14,156 nucleotides of DNA from CAZWSC01 sp964636385 (GTDB taxonomy: Bacteria > Eisenbacteria > RBG-16-71-46 > CAIMUX01): contig CAZWSC010000030.1 of NCBI GenBank assembly GCA_964636385.1, positions 1 through 14,156 of the forward strand, in the 5' to 3' direction. Positions 1 to 6,173 of this stretch are shown here, one piece after another. How positions within the stretch are numbered: the stretch's first letter is position 1; every line of letters begins with the position of its first letter. Position numbers and translations under genes: made by a program. Under the pieces are notes generated by a model, which did no database searches, was not told the DNA's origin, and worked only from the letters and a program-made list of their open reading frames with translations.

Positions 1-21
1 ATAAGGGCAGCGTGATCGGAG

Positions 22-39
22 GTCCGGCATGTTCCGGAC
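22..39. other. Short perfect hairpin at the left edge
   Basis: GTCCGG (22-27) and CCGGAC (34-39) form a perfect 6-bp stem around a 6-base loop. No T-run follows on either strand, so it is not a standard terminator. Bases 1-163 show no recognisable gene. One plus-strand frame is open from base 3 to a stop at 165-167, but its Cys/Arg/Pro-rich product does not look like a protein tail. Confidence 0.3.
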
Positions 40-108
40 GGGAGAAGTGCGGGGTTCGGATGCCGCTCAGGCCCCCCGCGGTGGAAGCTTCCCCAGGCCA
101 CAGATGCA

Positions 109-124
109 GTTCTGGGTCCAGAAC
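109..124. promoter_or_regulatory. Palindrome, possible operator upstream of the corrinoid operon
   Basis: GTTCTGG (109-115) and CCAGAAC (118-124) are perfect 7-bp inverted repeats with a 2-base centre. The spacing suits a dimeric DNA-binding regulator better than an RNA hairpin, because two loop bases are too few. It lies just upstream of a weak promoter candidate (132-160) for the methyltransferase operon. A regulator role is inference, since no regulator gene is in the window. Confidence 0.35.
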
Positions 125-131
125 CTTCCTG

Positions 132-160
132 TTCCAATGCCCGCGTCGCTCCACTAGATT
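132..160 (+). promoter_or_regulatory. Weak sigma-70-like promoter candidate for the corrinoid operon
   Basis: TTCCAA (132-137) and TAGATT (155-160) are separated by 17 bases, the optimal spacing. They match the consensus boxes at only 3 of 6 and 4 of 6 positions. This is the best candidate I found in bases 1-260, and transcription could also enter from outside the window. Confidence 0.2.
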
Positions 161-194
161 CGCGTGAGCGGGGATGATCCCGAGCGAGGAAGAC

Positions 195-242
195 CCCCCG
201 GGCAGCACACCCGTCCGGGGGCCGTAGGGACCGGCAACCCCC
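195..242 (+). promoter_or_regulatory. Leader RNA with two mutually exclusive hairpins before the corrinoid gene
   Basis: Hairpin A pairs 195-203 with 213-221 (nine base pairs including one G-U, 9-base loop). Hairpin B pairs GGGGG (217-221) with CCCCC (238-242) and CCG (222-224) with CGG (232-234). Both use 217-221, so they cannot coexist. B ends four bases before the SD GAGGAG (247-252) of the gene starting at 261, so switching between A and B could change access to the ribosome binding site. Part of it (CCGGCAACCCCCAAC) resembles the core of SAM-I/SAM-IV riboswitches, but the downstream GGUGC partner is absent, so no known class is assigned. Confidence 0.35.
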
Positions 243-260
243 AACTGAGGAGAACCGCAG

Positions 261-914
261 ATGGCAAGCGAGCATTCGGACCTGTTCGAGGCGATGAAGC
301 AATCGGTACTCGACGGCGACGCGGAGTCTGCGGGACGCCTGGCGGGCGAGGCCGTAGGAGCCGGAGTCCCCGCGCTCGACGCGATCGAGCAGGGATTTGT
401 TCCCGGCATCCGGGAGGCGGGCCGCCTATGGGAGGAGGGCGAGTTCTTCCTGCCTGAACTGGTGACAGCCGCCGAGGCTATGAAGTCAGCGATGAAGGTC
501 CTTCAGCCTGTCCTCGGGAAGGGCGCCGGCCGGCAGTCCGCCGGAACCGCTGTCATAGGGACCATCGAGGGGGACATCCACGACATCGGGAAGACCCTTG
601 TCGCGACCATGCTGTCCGCCAACGGATTCACGGTGATAGACGAGGGGGTCGACGTGCCGGTGGCACGCTTCGTGGAGCGGGCGAGGGAGATGAACGCCGA
701 CCTAGTCTGCGCATCGGCGCTCCTCACAACCACGATGGCAAGCCAGCGCAACCTGATCGAGGCGGTCAGAAAGCACGCCCCGAAGGTGCGGGTAATGGTC
801 GGCGGCGCCCCGGTAACGGCGGAGTGGGCAAGGGAGATCGGCGCCGACGGATTCTCCGACAACGCCGTCAGCGCAGTCGAAGTGGCCAGACGGCTCGTTC
901 GGAAAGATGCCTGA
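261..914 (+). CDS. Methyltransferase corrinoid protein (MttC/MtbC/MtaC family)
   Basis: This 217-residue cytoplasmic protein carries the cobamide that shuttles a methyl group between two methyltransferases. Residues about 5-90 form the helical B12-binding cap, and residues about 95-215 form the Rossmann-like cobalamin domain. The signature GDIHDIG gives Asp105-x-His107-x-x-Gly110, with His107 as the expected lower cobalt ligand. The Ser152-x-Leu element sits in ASALLTTTM and the glycine pair is at 181-182. Length is typical for methylamine/methanol corrinoid proteins. The ATG at 261 lies eight bases after GAGGAG (247-252). The stop overlaps the start of the homocysteine methyltransferase by eight bases, so the two are translationally coupled. 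The partner methyltransferase is probably the MttB-family protein at 2580. The class is secure; the substrate is unknown. Confidence 0.95.
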   Translation: MASEHSDLFEAMKQSVLDGDAESAGRLAGEAVGAGVPALDAIEQGFVPGIREAGRLWEEGEFFLPELVTAAEAMKSAMKVLQPVLGKGAGRQSAGTAVIGTIEGDIHDIGKTLVATMLSANGFTVIDEGVDVPVARFVERAREMNADLVCASALLTTTMASQRNLIEAVRKHAPKVRVMVGGAPVTAEWAREIGADGFSDNAVSAVEVARRLVRKDA

Positions 915-1794
915 GAGGGACTTCGCAAAGCTCCTCGCCAGGAGGGTTGTTCTGCTGGACGGGGGCCTGGGCTCGCTGCTCATCTCGATGGGCCTCGGGA
1001 GCGGGCGTTCGCCGGTCTGCTGGAACCTCGAGCATCCCGCCCGCGTCCTAGAACTCCACAGGAGGTATGTTGAAGCCGGCAGCGATGTGATACACACGAA
1101 CTCCTTCGGCGGCTCGCCTGTGAAGCTGGAGAGCGCAGGACTGGAAGGCCGCTGCCGGGAGGCAAACAGAACCGCCGCCCGCCTTGCGCGAGAAGCGGCC
1201 GGGGATTCCGTTCTGGTGGCCGGGGACGTGGGACCGACCGGCGAGTTCTTCCCTCCCATGGGCGGCACAAGCCATGAACGGCTGTTCGACCAGTTCCGCC
1301 GGCAGGTGGAGGCCCTCTTGGAGGGAGGAGCCGACCTCATCTCCATAGAGACGATGTACGACAGGCGCGAGGCGGAAGCGGCCCTCAAGGCGGCCCTCGA
1401 CCTGGGAGCGCAGGCGATGGTCTCGCTCACCTTCGAGGCACGGAAGCGCGGTTTCTTCACCATCGTCGGTGACCGTCTTGCGGACACCATGGCGGATCTC
1501 GGCGCATCAGGAGCGATTGCGGTCGGGATGAACTGCAGCGTTACACCCGACATCATGCTGGAGATGGTCAGGGAGGCGGCCGGCGAGACCGGCGCCCCGG
1601 TATCCGCACAGCCCAATGCCGGACAGCCGAAGCTGGTTGACGGACACGCGGAGTACGATGCCGACAGCACAGAGTTCGCGCGGCAGATCGGCGAGATCAT
1701 CGACGCCGGGGCGCGGATCGTGGGCGGATGCTGCGGGACCGACCCCGGCTTCATTGCCGCGATGCGCGGGCTGATCGACTCCGGGAGGGGATGA
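907..1794 (+). CDS. Homocysteine S-methyltransferase domain protein (MetH N-terminal module type)
   Basis: This 295-residue protein is predicted to transfer a methyl group to the zinc-bound thiolate of homocysteine, giving methionine. The three zinc-ligand cysteines of the MetH/BHMT fold are visible: Cys210 in GMNCSVTP and Cys275-Cys276 in GGCCGTDP. Other family elements are LLDGGLGSLL near residue 17 and HTNSFGG at 63-69. It corresponds to the homocysteine module of cobalamin-dependent MetH only. There is no pterin-binding (methyl-THF), cobalamin or activation domain in the chain, but the last two are encoded by its neighbours. It overlaps the corrinoid gene by eight bases, and the next gene starts two bases after its stop at 1794. 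The likely methyl donor is the methylated corrinoid protein upstream. A free methyl donor such as S-methylmethionine, used by MmuM relatives, is possible but less consistent with the context. Confidence 0.92.
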   Translation: MPERDFAKLLARRVVLLDGGLGSLLISMGLGSGRSPVCWNLEHPARVLELHRRYVEAGSDVIHTNSFGGSPVKLESAGLEGRCREANRTAARLAREAAGDSVLVAGDVGPTGEFFPPMGGTSHERLFDQFRRQVEALLEGGADLISIETMYDRREAEAALKAALDLGAQAMVSLTFEARKRGFFTIVGDRLADTMADLGASGAIAVGMNCSVTPDIMLEMVREAAGETGAPVSAQPNAGQPKLVDGHAEYDADSTEFARQIGEIIDAGARIVGGCCGTDPGFIAAMRGLIDSGRG

Positions 1795-1795
1795 G

Positions 1796-2485
1796 TTGTC
1801 CGGGCGATCCCAAAGTCCCGGCCCTCACGGGGCTTCCCCCTGCATCCGCGACGGCGGGGTGGTCACGCTGCGTGTCAATGTGGAGCGGTGCGAGGTTCTG
1901 CGCCAACTGGGATACAGGGACGGGAAACCACCGAGGGAGTCGGTCGACGCGCGCATCGATGCGCTGTGTGATCAGGCAGCAGGCATGGTCAGGCCCGGGG
2001 GGGCTGCCCGCCGGATCTGTGAAATCGACGCCAGGGCTGCGGGGGCACCCTGCCCCGAAGGTGGAGGCTGGGCGGCCGTCGCGACCATCGGCGCCGGGCT
2101 CGAGGAGGCGTCTGCACGGCTTCAGGAAGACGGCGATCTCCTCGGAGCCCTGATCCTGGACAGCTACGGATCAGCCGCAGCGGAAGCCGCGGCTGAGGCT
2201 CTCGAAGCCATCGTGATCGAGAGAGCACGGAACCTGGGGCTCGCAACCAGGAGACGCGTCAGCCCGGGATACGGAACCTGGGATGTAGCCAGGCAGGCCG
2301 ACCTCCTCGCGCTGCTGCCTGTCGGGGAGCTCGGCATCAGTCTGACAGATGGGATGATGATGATCCCGCGCAAGTCCGTGAGCTTCTTCGCAGGCGCGGC
2401 AGCGAAGGCACCATCCGTGGACGGCAGGGCCGCCTGCCGGGAGTGCGAGAGCGGCGACACCTGCCGGTACAGACGTGAGGAGTGA
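1796..2485 (+). CDS. Stand-alone methionine synthase reactivation (MetH activation domain) protein
   Basis: This 229-residue protein resembles the C-terminal SAM-binding activation domain of MetH, in the short separate form known from Thermotoga (TM0269 type). Seen in sequence are LILDSYGSAAAEAAAEAL (about 120-137), a basic RRRVSPGYGTWD segment (about 153-164), LGISLTDGMMMIPRKSVSF and a Cys-rich tail (CRECESGDTCR). In MetH this domain reductively remethylates oxidised Co(II) cobalamin using SAM and an electron donor. Here it would rescue the corrinoid protein at 261. The TTG at 1796 is preferred because GGGAGGGG (1783-1790) sits five bases upstream, two bases after the previous stop. A GTG at 1859 is an alternative that would remove a low-complexity N-terminus. 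Its 3' end is partly duplicated downstream. Family call is by pattern, without a search. Confidence 0.8.
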   Translation: MSGRSQSPGPHGASPCIRDGGVVTLRVNVERCEVLRQLGYRDGKPPRESVDARIDALCDQAAGMVRPGGAARRICEIDARAAGAPCPEGGGWAAVATIGAGLEEASARLQEDGDLLGALILDSYGSAAAEAAAEALEAIVIERARNLGLATRRRVSPGYGTWDVARQADLLALLPVGELGISLTDGMMMIPRKSVSFFAGAAAKAPSVDGRAACRECESGDTCRYRREE

Positions 2486-2526
2486 GGAGAGCGGCGACAC
2501 ATGCCGGCACAGGAGTGAGGAGTGAG
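2447..2526 (+). repeat. Imperfect 40-bp tandem duplication covering the 3' end and stop of the reactivation gene
   Basis: Bases 2447-2486 and 2487-2526 are two copies of a 40-base unit with only a handful of differences; both begin GAGAGCGGCGACAC and end GAGGAGTGAG. The first copy encodes the last residues and stop codon of the reactivation protein (ESGDTCRYRREE-stop). Read in the matching phase, the second would encode ESGDTCRHRSEE-stop, but it lies after the real stop and is not translated with the gene. Confidence 0.85.
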
Positions 2527-2531
2527 GCGAA

Positions 2532-2553
2532 GCGGCGGCATATCAGCTGCCGC
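2532..2553 (+). other. Intercistronic hairpin between the reactivation and mttB-family genes
   Basis: Bases 2532-2539 pair with 2546-2553 in an eight-base-pair stem (one G-U) around a six-base loop. There is no following T-run, so this is not an intrinsic terminator. It stands 10 bases before the SD AAGGAG (2564-2569) of the next gene. It may act as an mRNA stability or processing element, or uncouple expression of the methyltransferase from upstream genes. Confidence 0.4.
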
Positions 2554-2579
2554 GTGACGCGGGAAGGAGCCACGAAGAG

Positions 2580-4037
2580 ATGACACGGCCCACAGTGGAG
2601 ATGCTGACTTCGGAGCGGATCGACTCGATCATCGACGATGCAATCCGGGTTCTCTCCCGCACAGGGGTCTTCATTGAGAACGACGAAGCCCTCTCGCTTC
2701 TCAAGGAGACCGGAGCGGGAATGAGCGGGGGACGCGTCCTCATGGACGAAGGGCTCATCCGCAGAAGCCTCGATACTGCTCCCGGCAGGATCCTGATCAT
2801 GGATCGCGACGGGAAGGAGGCGCTCGACCTGGGCGGCCAGAGGGTGCACTTCGACCCCGGGTCGGCTGCGATCCACATCCTGGATCCCTCGACCGGACGG
2901 CGCCGTCCGCCGACCCTGGACGACACAGCCGCGCTGGCAAGGGTGACCGAGGCATGCCGCCACATCCAGGGTCAGTCCACCGGACTCGTACCGGCGGATG
3001 TCCCGGGCGAAATCTCAGACCGTGTCCGGCTCTTCATCGCCCTGACCAACTCCCGCAAGCCGGTCATCACCGGCACCTTCCGCAAGGACGGCTTTCCCGT
3101 CATGAAGGCGATGCTGGCTGCGGTAAGGGGGGGAGAGAAGGAGCTGAGTGAGTCACCGCTGGCCATATTCGACTGCTGCCCCACGCCGCCCCTGAAGTGG
3201 AGCGACCTGACCTGCCAGGCGATGATCGACTGCGCCCGCTCCGGCATTCCCGCGGAGATGGTCTCGATGCCCCTTTCCGGGGCAACATCGCCCGTGACCC
3301 TGCGGGAGGTGGTTGTACAACACACTGCCGAGTGCATGTCCGGCGTGGTTGTACACCAGGCCGCGGCGTCAGGCGCGCCGATCATATGGGGAGGATCCCC
3401 CTCCGGCTTCGACATGCGTCACGGCACCACCCCGATGGGTGCCATCGAAACCATGATGGTGGACATGGCCTATGCCCAGGTCGGCCGGCGTCTCGGGCTG
3501 CCGACCCATGCGTACATGGCCCTGTCGGACTCCAAGGGTGGCGACTGGCAGGCAGGCCTGGAATCGGGGGTAGGGGCGGTTCTGGCCGCGCTGGCGGGGA
3601 TCAACATGGTCTCAGGCCCCGGGATGCTGGACTTCGAGAGCTGCCAGTCTCTCGAGAAGCTTCTGCTCGACAACGAGGCGTGCGGAATGGCGCTGCGCCT
3701 CGTCGAGGGGATCAGCGACCGCTCAGCCTCACAGGCCGCAGACCTCATACATGAGGTGGTGCACAGCGGCCACTTCCTCGGGCACAGGCACACGCGGGAG
3801 AACTTCCGCAGGGAGCTTCTGATCCCGTCACGGCTTATCAACCGCGCCACTTACGGCGACTGGGAGGGATCCGGAGCGAAGACCGCATTCGAGCGCGCTG
3901 CTGATGAGGTTGCGAAGATCCTGGAGAAGGGGAACCCGGCGCCCTTGCCCGACGGAACCCTGGCGGAGCTGGAGAAACTCATGCTCGCCGAGGCGAAGAG
4001 GCTCGGGGTGCACGAACTCCCCCTGCCGCGGGGGTGA
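2580..4037 (+). CDS. MttB-family trimethylamine/betaine-type methyltransferase, non-pyrrolysine
   Basis: This 485-residue TIM-barrel-type methyltransferase is in the MttB superfamily (COG5598), which moves a methyl group from methylated amines to Co(I) corrinoid proteins. Family-like segments are PLSGATSPVTL (about 235-245), SGAPIIWGGSPSGFDMRHG (about 263-281), SDSKGGDWQAGLESG (about 317-331), a glycine-rich AGINMVSGPGMLDFES stretch and the C-terminal HFLGHRHTRENFRREL. Archaeal MttB has an in-frame amber codon read as pyrrolysine; none occurs here. It therefore belongs with the non-Pyl members, whose characterised examples use glycine betaine, proline betaine, carnitine or gamma-butyrobetaine. 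The ATG follows AAGGAG (2564-2569) by ten bases. It is the last gene of the four-gene methyl-transfer set. Family secure, substrate unknown. Confidence 0.93.
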   Translation: MTRPTVEMLTSERIDSIIDDAIRVLSRTGVFIENDEALSLLKETGAGMSGGRVLMDEGLIRRSLDTAPGRILIMDRDGKEALDLGGQRVHFDPGSAAIHILDPSTGRRRPPTLDDTAALARVTEACRHIQGQSTGLVPADVPGEISDRVRLFIALTNSRKPVITGTFRKDGFPVMKAMLAAVRGGEKELSESPLAIFDCCPTPPLKWSDLTCQAMIDCARSGIPAEMVSMPLSGATSPVTLREVVVQHTAECMSGVVVHQAAASGAPIIWGGSPSGFDMRHGTTPMGAIETMMVDMAYAQVGRRLGLPTHAYMALSDSKGGDWQAGLESGVGAVLAALAGINMVSGPGMLDFESCQSLEKLLLDNEACGMALRLVEGISDRSASQAADLIHEVVHSGHFLGHRHTRENFRRELLIPSRLINRATYGDWEGSGAKTAFERAADEVAKILEKGNPAPLPDGTLAELEKLMLAEAKRLGVHELPLPRG

Positions 4038-4088
4038 GTTGGAGTACGAGCCTGAGCAGGAGTGGCGTCCTGAAGCCCGCCAGACACC

Positions 4089-4102
4089 GGACTGCACAGT
4101 CC
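4089..4102. promoter_or_regulatory. Perfect short palindrome in the gap before the NFACT gene
   Basis: GGACTG (4089-4094) and CAGTCC (4097-4102) are perfect 6-bp arms around a 2-base centre, inside the 105-base gap between the MttB-family gene and the NFACT gene. The shape suits a small dimeric operator. No good promoter boxes are seen near it, so its role is unknown. Confidence 0.25.
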
Positions 4103-4142
4103 ACCATGGCATCTTCACCGGGACCTGCCGGAAGGGAGACCC

Positions 4143-6173
4143 TTGGACACCTGCATCCTTAAGCAGTGCCGCGCCGGGGTGCGATCGCAGATCCTGACGC
4201 CGACCTGGATCGCAGGCACGGCGCGGCCATCGCACTCCTGTCTGGAACTGACCCTGGAGTGGCCGGGAAAGGATGACAGGCGCTGCCTGATCCTGGATGT
4301 GGATCCTCTGCACCCAACAGCCCACACTGCGCGCCGCGGAAGAGGGACGCAGAGGCCTGGCGCTGGATTTGCGGACAGGATCTGCGGCTCGCGACTGGCC
4401 GCCATCGGGCCCGACACGGGCGGCCGGAAGGATGAGCCCCGCATCTGGAGCCTGGATCTCTGTGACGCGCGGGGCGAACTGCAGTGGCGCCTCTTCGCCG
4501 CCTGGACGGGACGCACGGGGAACATCCGCCTGACCGACCCGTCGGGCCTGGTCCTGGAAGCCCTCCTGCCCGGAGGACCCCGCCCGGGCGATCCATACTC
4601 CCCCCCGCCGGAAGACACGCGCGTCCCGGCCGGCGAAGCCCTGCCGCATCTTGCCGGGGCGTTGCAGGGCACAGAGCCGGGGCGACGGCACCACGCACTG
4701 CGCAGGACTGTGCGGGGAGTCGAGCTTCCCGCCGCGCTAGATGCACTGCTGACCGCCCTGGAGCTCTGCCCCGATCTCGCAGGGGCCATCACCGACAGGC
4801 ATACTGCAGAGCGCGCTGCGGAGGAGATCCTGCGCGCATTGCGTCTGCCCCATGGTGGGCCGGCCAACCGGCGATCTCACGGATCGCCCTTGCCTGACGG
4901 AGCGGCCGTCGGTACCGGCATCCCCTCCGCTCATGGTGACACCGGTTGTACAGAGCATCACCTGTACATATTCCCCGCAGGCGGGATGAACCTCCCTCCG
5001 CACCTGGACACAACCTCCCTGCCCACCGCCTGGCTCAGCAGTGTCCGCTTTCCCTCCCTGGAGCGCTTCCGTTCCGCAGAGGAACTCCCGCTGCGCGATC
5101 TCCTGGAGAGGGCGCACCAGCTTCAGTGCAGGGATGCGGAGCGGGAGAAGAAGCGCGGTGAGGCGCTCCGGATCCTGCGGTATGAAGGAGGACGGCTGAG
5201 ACGCCTGCACACAGCCCTGATGAAGGAGCGTGTCTCCCCGGCAGAGGGTTTGCGCCTGAGACGTTCGGGGGAGGCGATCCTCGCATCCATGAAGACAATC
5301 CGGAGGGGCCAGTCGGAGCTGTTCCTTCCTGACTGGAACGACCAGGAGGGGAAGGCCGGGTTTCGGATATCCCTCGATCCGGCCAGGTCTCCGGCGGACA
5401 ACGCAGCTGGCTGCTTCAAGGCTGCCAGGCGATGGGACCGGGGTGAACCGCACCGCACCAGGCGCCTTGCCGCCATCGACAGGGCATCGGCCAGACTGGC
5501 CAAACTCGAGGCCCGCATTGCGGAGGGATCGCAACCCCTCTCGGGTGCAGGGTTCGTTCGCGAGGTGGAGCAGGCGCTCGGCTTTCTCATCTCACCACGC
5601 GCCCGGGACATGCTCAGGGCATTGGAAGAACCGCATGCGAGCCCGGCGCGCGCGGGCGGTGGACGCGCCGTGCGGTCCGGCCGGACCGGCGGGAAGGCCC
5701 GAAGCGACGCTGGACGCACGGTGCAGCCCGGCCGGTCGGGCGGGAAAGCCCGCGCCGCCGCCGATGCCGACTCCCGCTTCCGCCCCCGCTCCTTCCGCAC
5801 CCGTGAAGGCTGGACCGTGCTCGTCGGCCGCTCGAACGAGGAGAACGATCACCTTACACACCGGATGGCGCATCCGGAGGACTACTGGCTCCACGCCCAA
5901 GGAGTGCCGGGCAGCCACGTTGTGCTGCGTCGGGAGGGGCGAAGGGACAACCCCAGCGCGAAGACCCTGGAGGAGGCTGCCGCCATTGCCGCCTTCTTCA
6001 GCAAGGCGCGTCACTCGCGGAAGGTGCCGGTGCTGTACACCCTGAAGAAGTACGTCCGCAAACCCCGGAAGGCCCGGCCGGGCCTGGCGGTCTGTACAAG
6101 GGAGAAGACGCTGATGGTTGCCCCGAAGGACCCGACTGAAGGGATGGCGCCGGAGTGGATGGAGGAGGAGTGA
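4143..6173 (+). CDS. NFACT-family protein (RqcH/FbpA/NEMF-like)
   Basis: This 676-residue protein has the NFACT layout. A divergent NFACT-N domain spans about 1-170 (FADRICGSRLAAI, then WTGRTGNIRLTDPSG). A helical part, possibly HhH, covers about 170-240. A charged region likely to form a coiled coil spans about 335-485. A low-complexity hinge with two 17-residue repeats lies at 507-540. The C-terminal NFACT-R domain spans about 545-655 (WTVLVGRSNEENDHLT, then DYWLHAQGVPGSHVVLR). RqcH binds stalled 50S subunits with peptidyl-tRNA and adds C-terminal alanine tails. The Asp-Arg pair of RqcH appears here as DEPR (97-100), so tailing activity is uncertain. The TTG at 4143 follows GGGAG of the SD by four bases, and no in-frame ATG is better placed. 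Its 3' end overlaps the DMT gene. Confidence 0.85.
   Translation: MDTCILKQCRAGVRSQILTPTWIAGTARPSHSCLELTLEWPGKDDRRCLILDVDPLHPTAHTARRGRGTQRPGAGFADRICGSRLAAIGPDTGGRKDEPRIWSLDLCDARGELQWRLFAAWTGRTGNIRLTDPSGLVLEALLPGGPRPGDPYSPPPEDTRVPAGEALPHLAGALQGTEPGRRHHALRRTVRGVELPAALDALLTALELCPDLAGAITDRHTAERAAEEILRALRLPHGGPANRRSHGSPLPDGAAVGTGIPSAHGDTGCTEHHLYIFPAGGMNLPPHLDTTSLPTAWLSSVRFPSLERFRSAEELPLRDLLERAHQLQCRDAEREKKRGEALRILRYEGGRLRRLHTALMKERVSPAEGLRLRRSGEAILASMKTIRRGQSELFLPDWNDQEGKAGFRISLDPARSPADNAAGCFKAARRWDRGEPHRTRRLAAIDRASARLAKLEARIAEGSQPLSGAGFVREVEQALGFLISPRARDMLRALEEPHASPARAGGGRAVRSGRTGGKARSDAGRTVQPGRSGGKARAAADADSRFRPRSFRTREGWTVLVGRSNEENDHLTHRMAHPEDYWLHAQGVPGSHVVLRREGRRDNPSAKTLEEAAAIAAFFSKARHSRKVPVLYTLKKYVRKPRKARPGLAVCTREKTLMVAPKDPTEGMAPEWMEEE
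5661..5762 (+). repeat. 51-bp tandem repeat encoding two 17-residue Gly/Arg/Lys-rich units
   Basis: Bases 5661-5711 and 5712-5762 are two in-frame copies encoding GRAVRSGRTGGKARSDA and GRTVQPGRSGGKARAAA. They lie in the NFACT protein between the coiled coil and the NFACT-R domain. The units are strongly basic and probably disordered, which could give a flexible, RNA-contacting hinge. Confidence 0.85.

Noticed and set aside
171..260. SAM-I/SAM-IV riboswitch
   Set aside because: CCGGCAACCCCCAAC resembles the core, but the downstream GGUGC-type partner strand and P4 helix are missing, and the start codon comes too soon for the full aptamer.
1..260. Cobalamin riboswitch controlling the corrinoid operon
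   Set aside because: No GCCACTG B12 box or the other conserved core blocks are present. The same is true of the leader at 13548-13815.
702..1754. 350-codon minus-strand open frame opposite the homocysteine methyltransferase gene
   Set aside because: Ser/Arg/Pro-rich shadow translation with no family motifs. The plus strand carries the zinc-ligand cysteines.
2580..4037. Pyrrolysine-containing MttB
   Set aside because: The frame is open from ATG to TGA without any in-frame TAG, so the protein belongs to the non-pyrrolysine branch.
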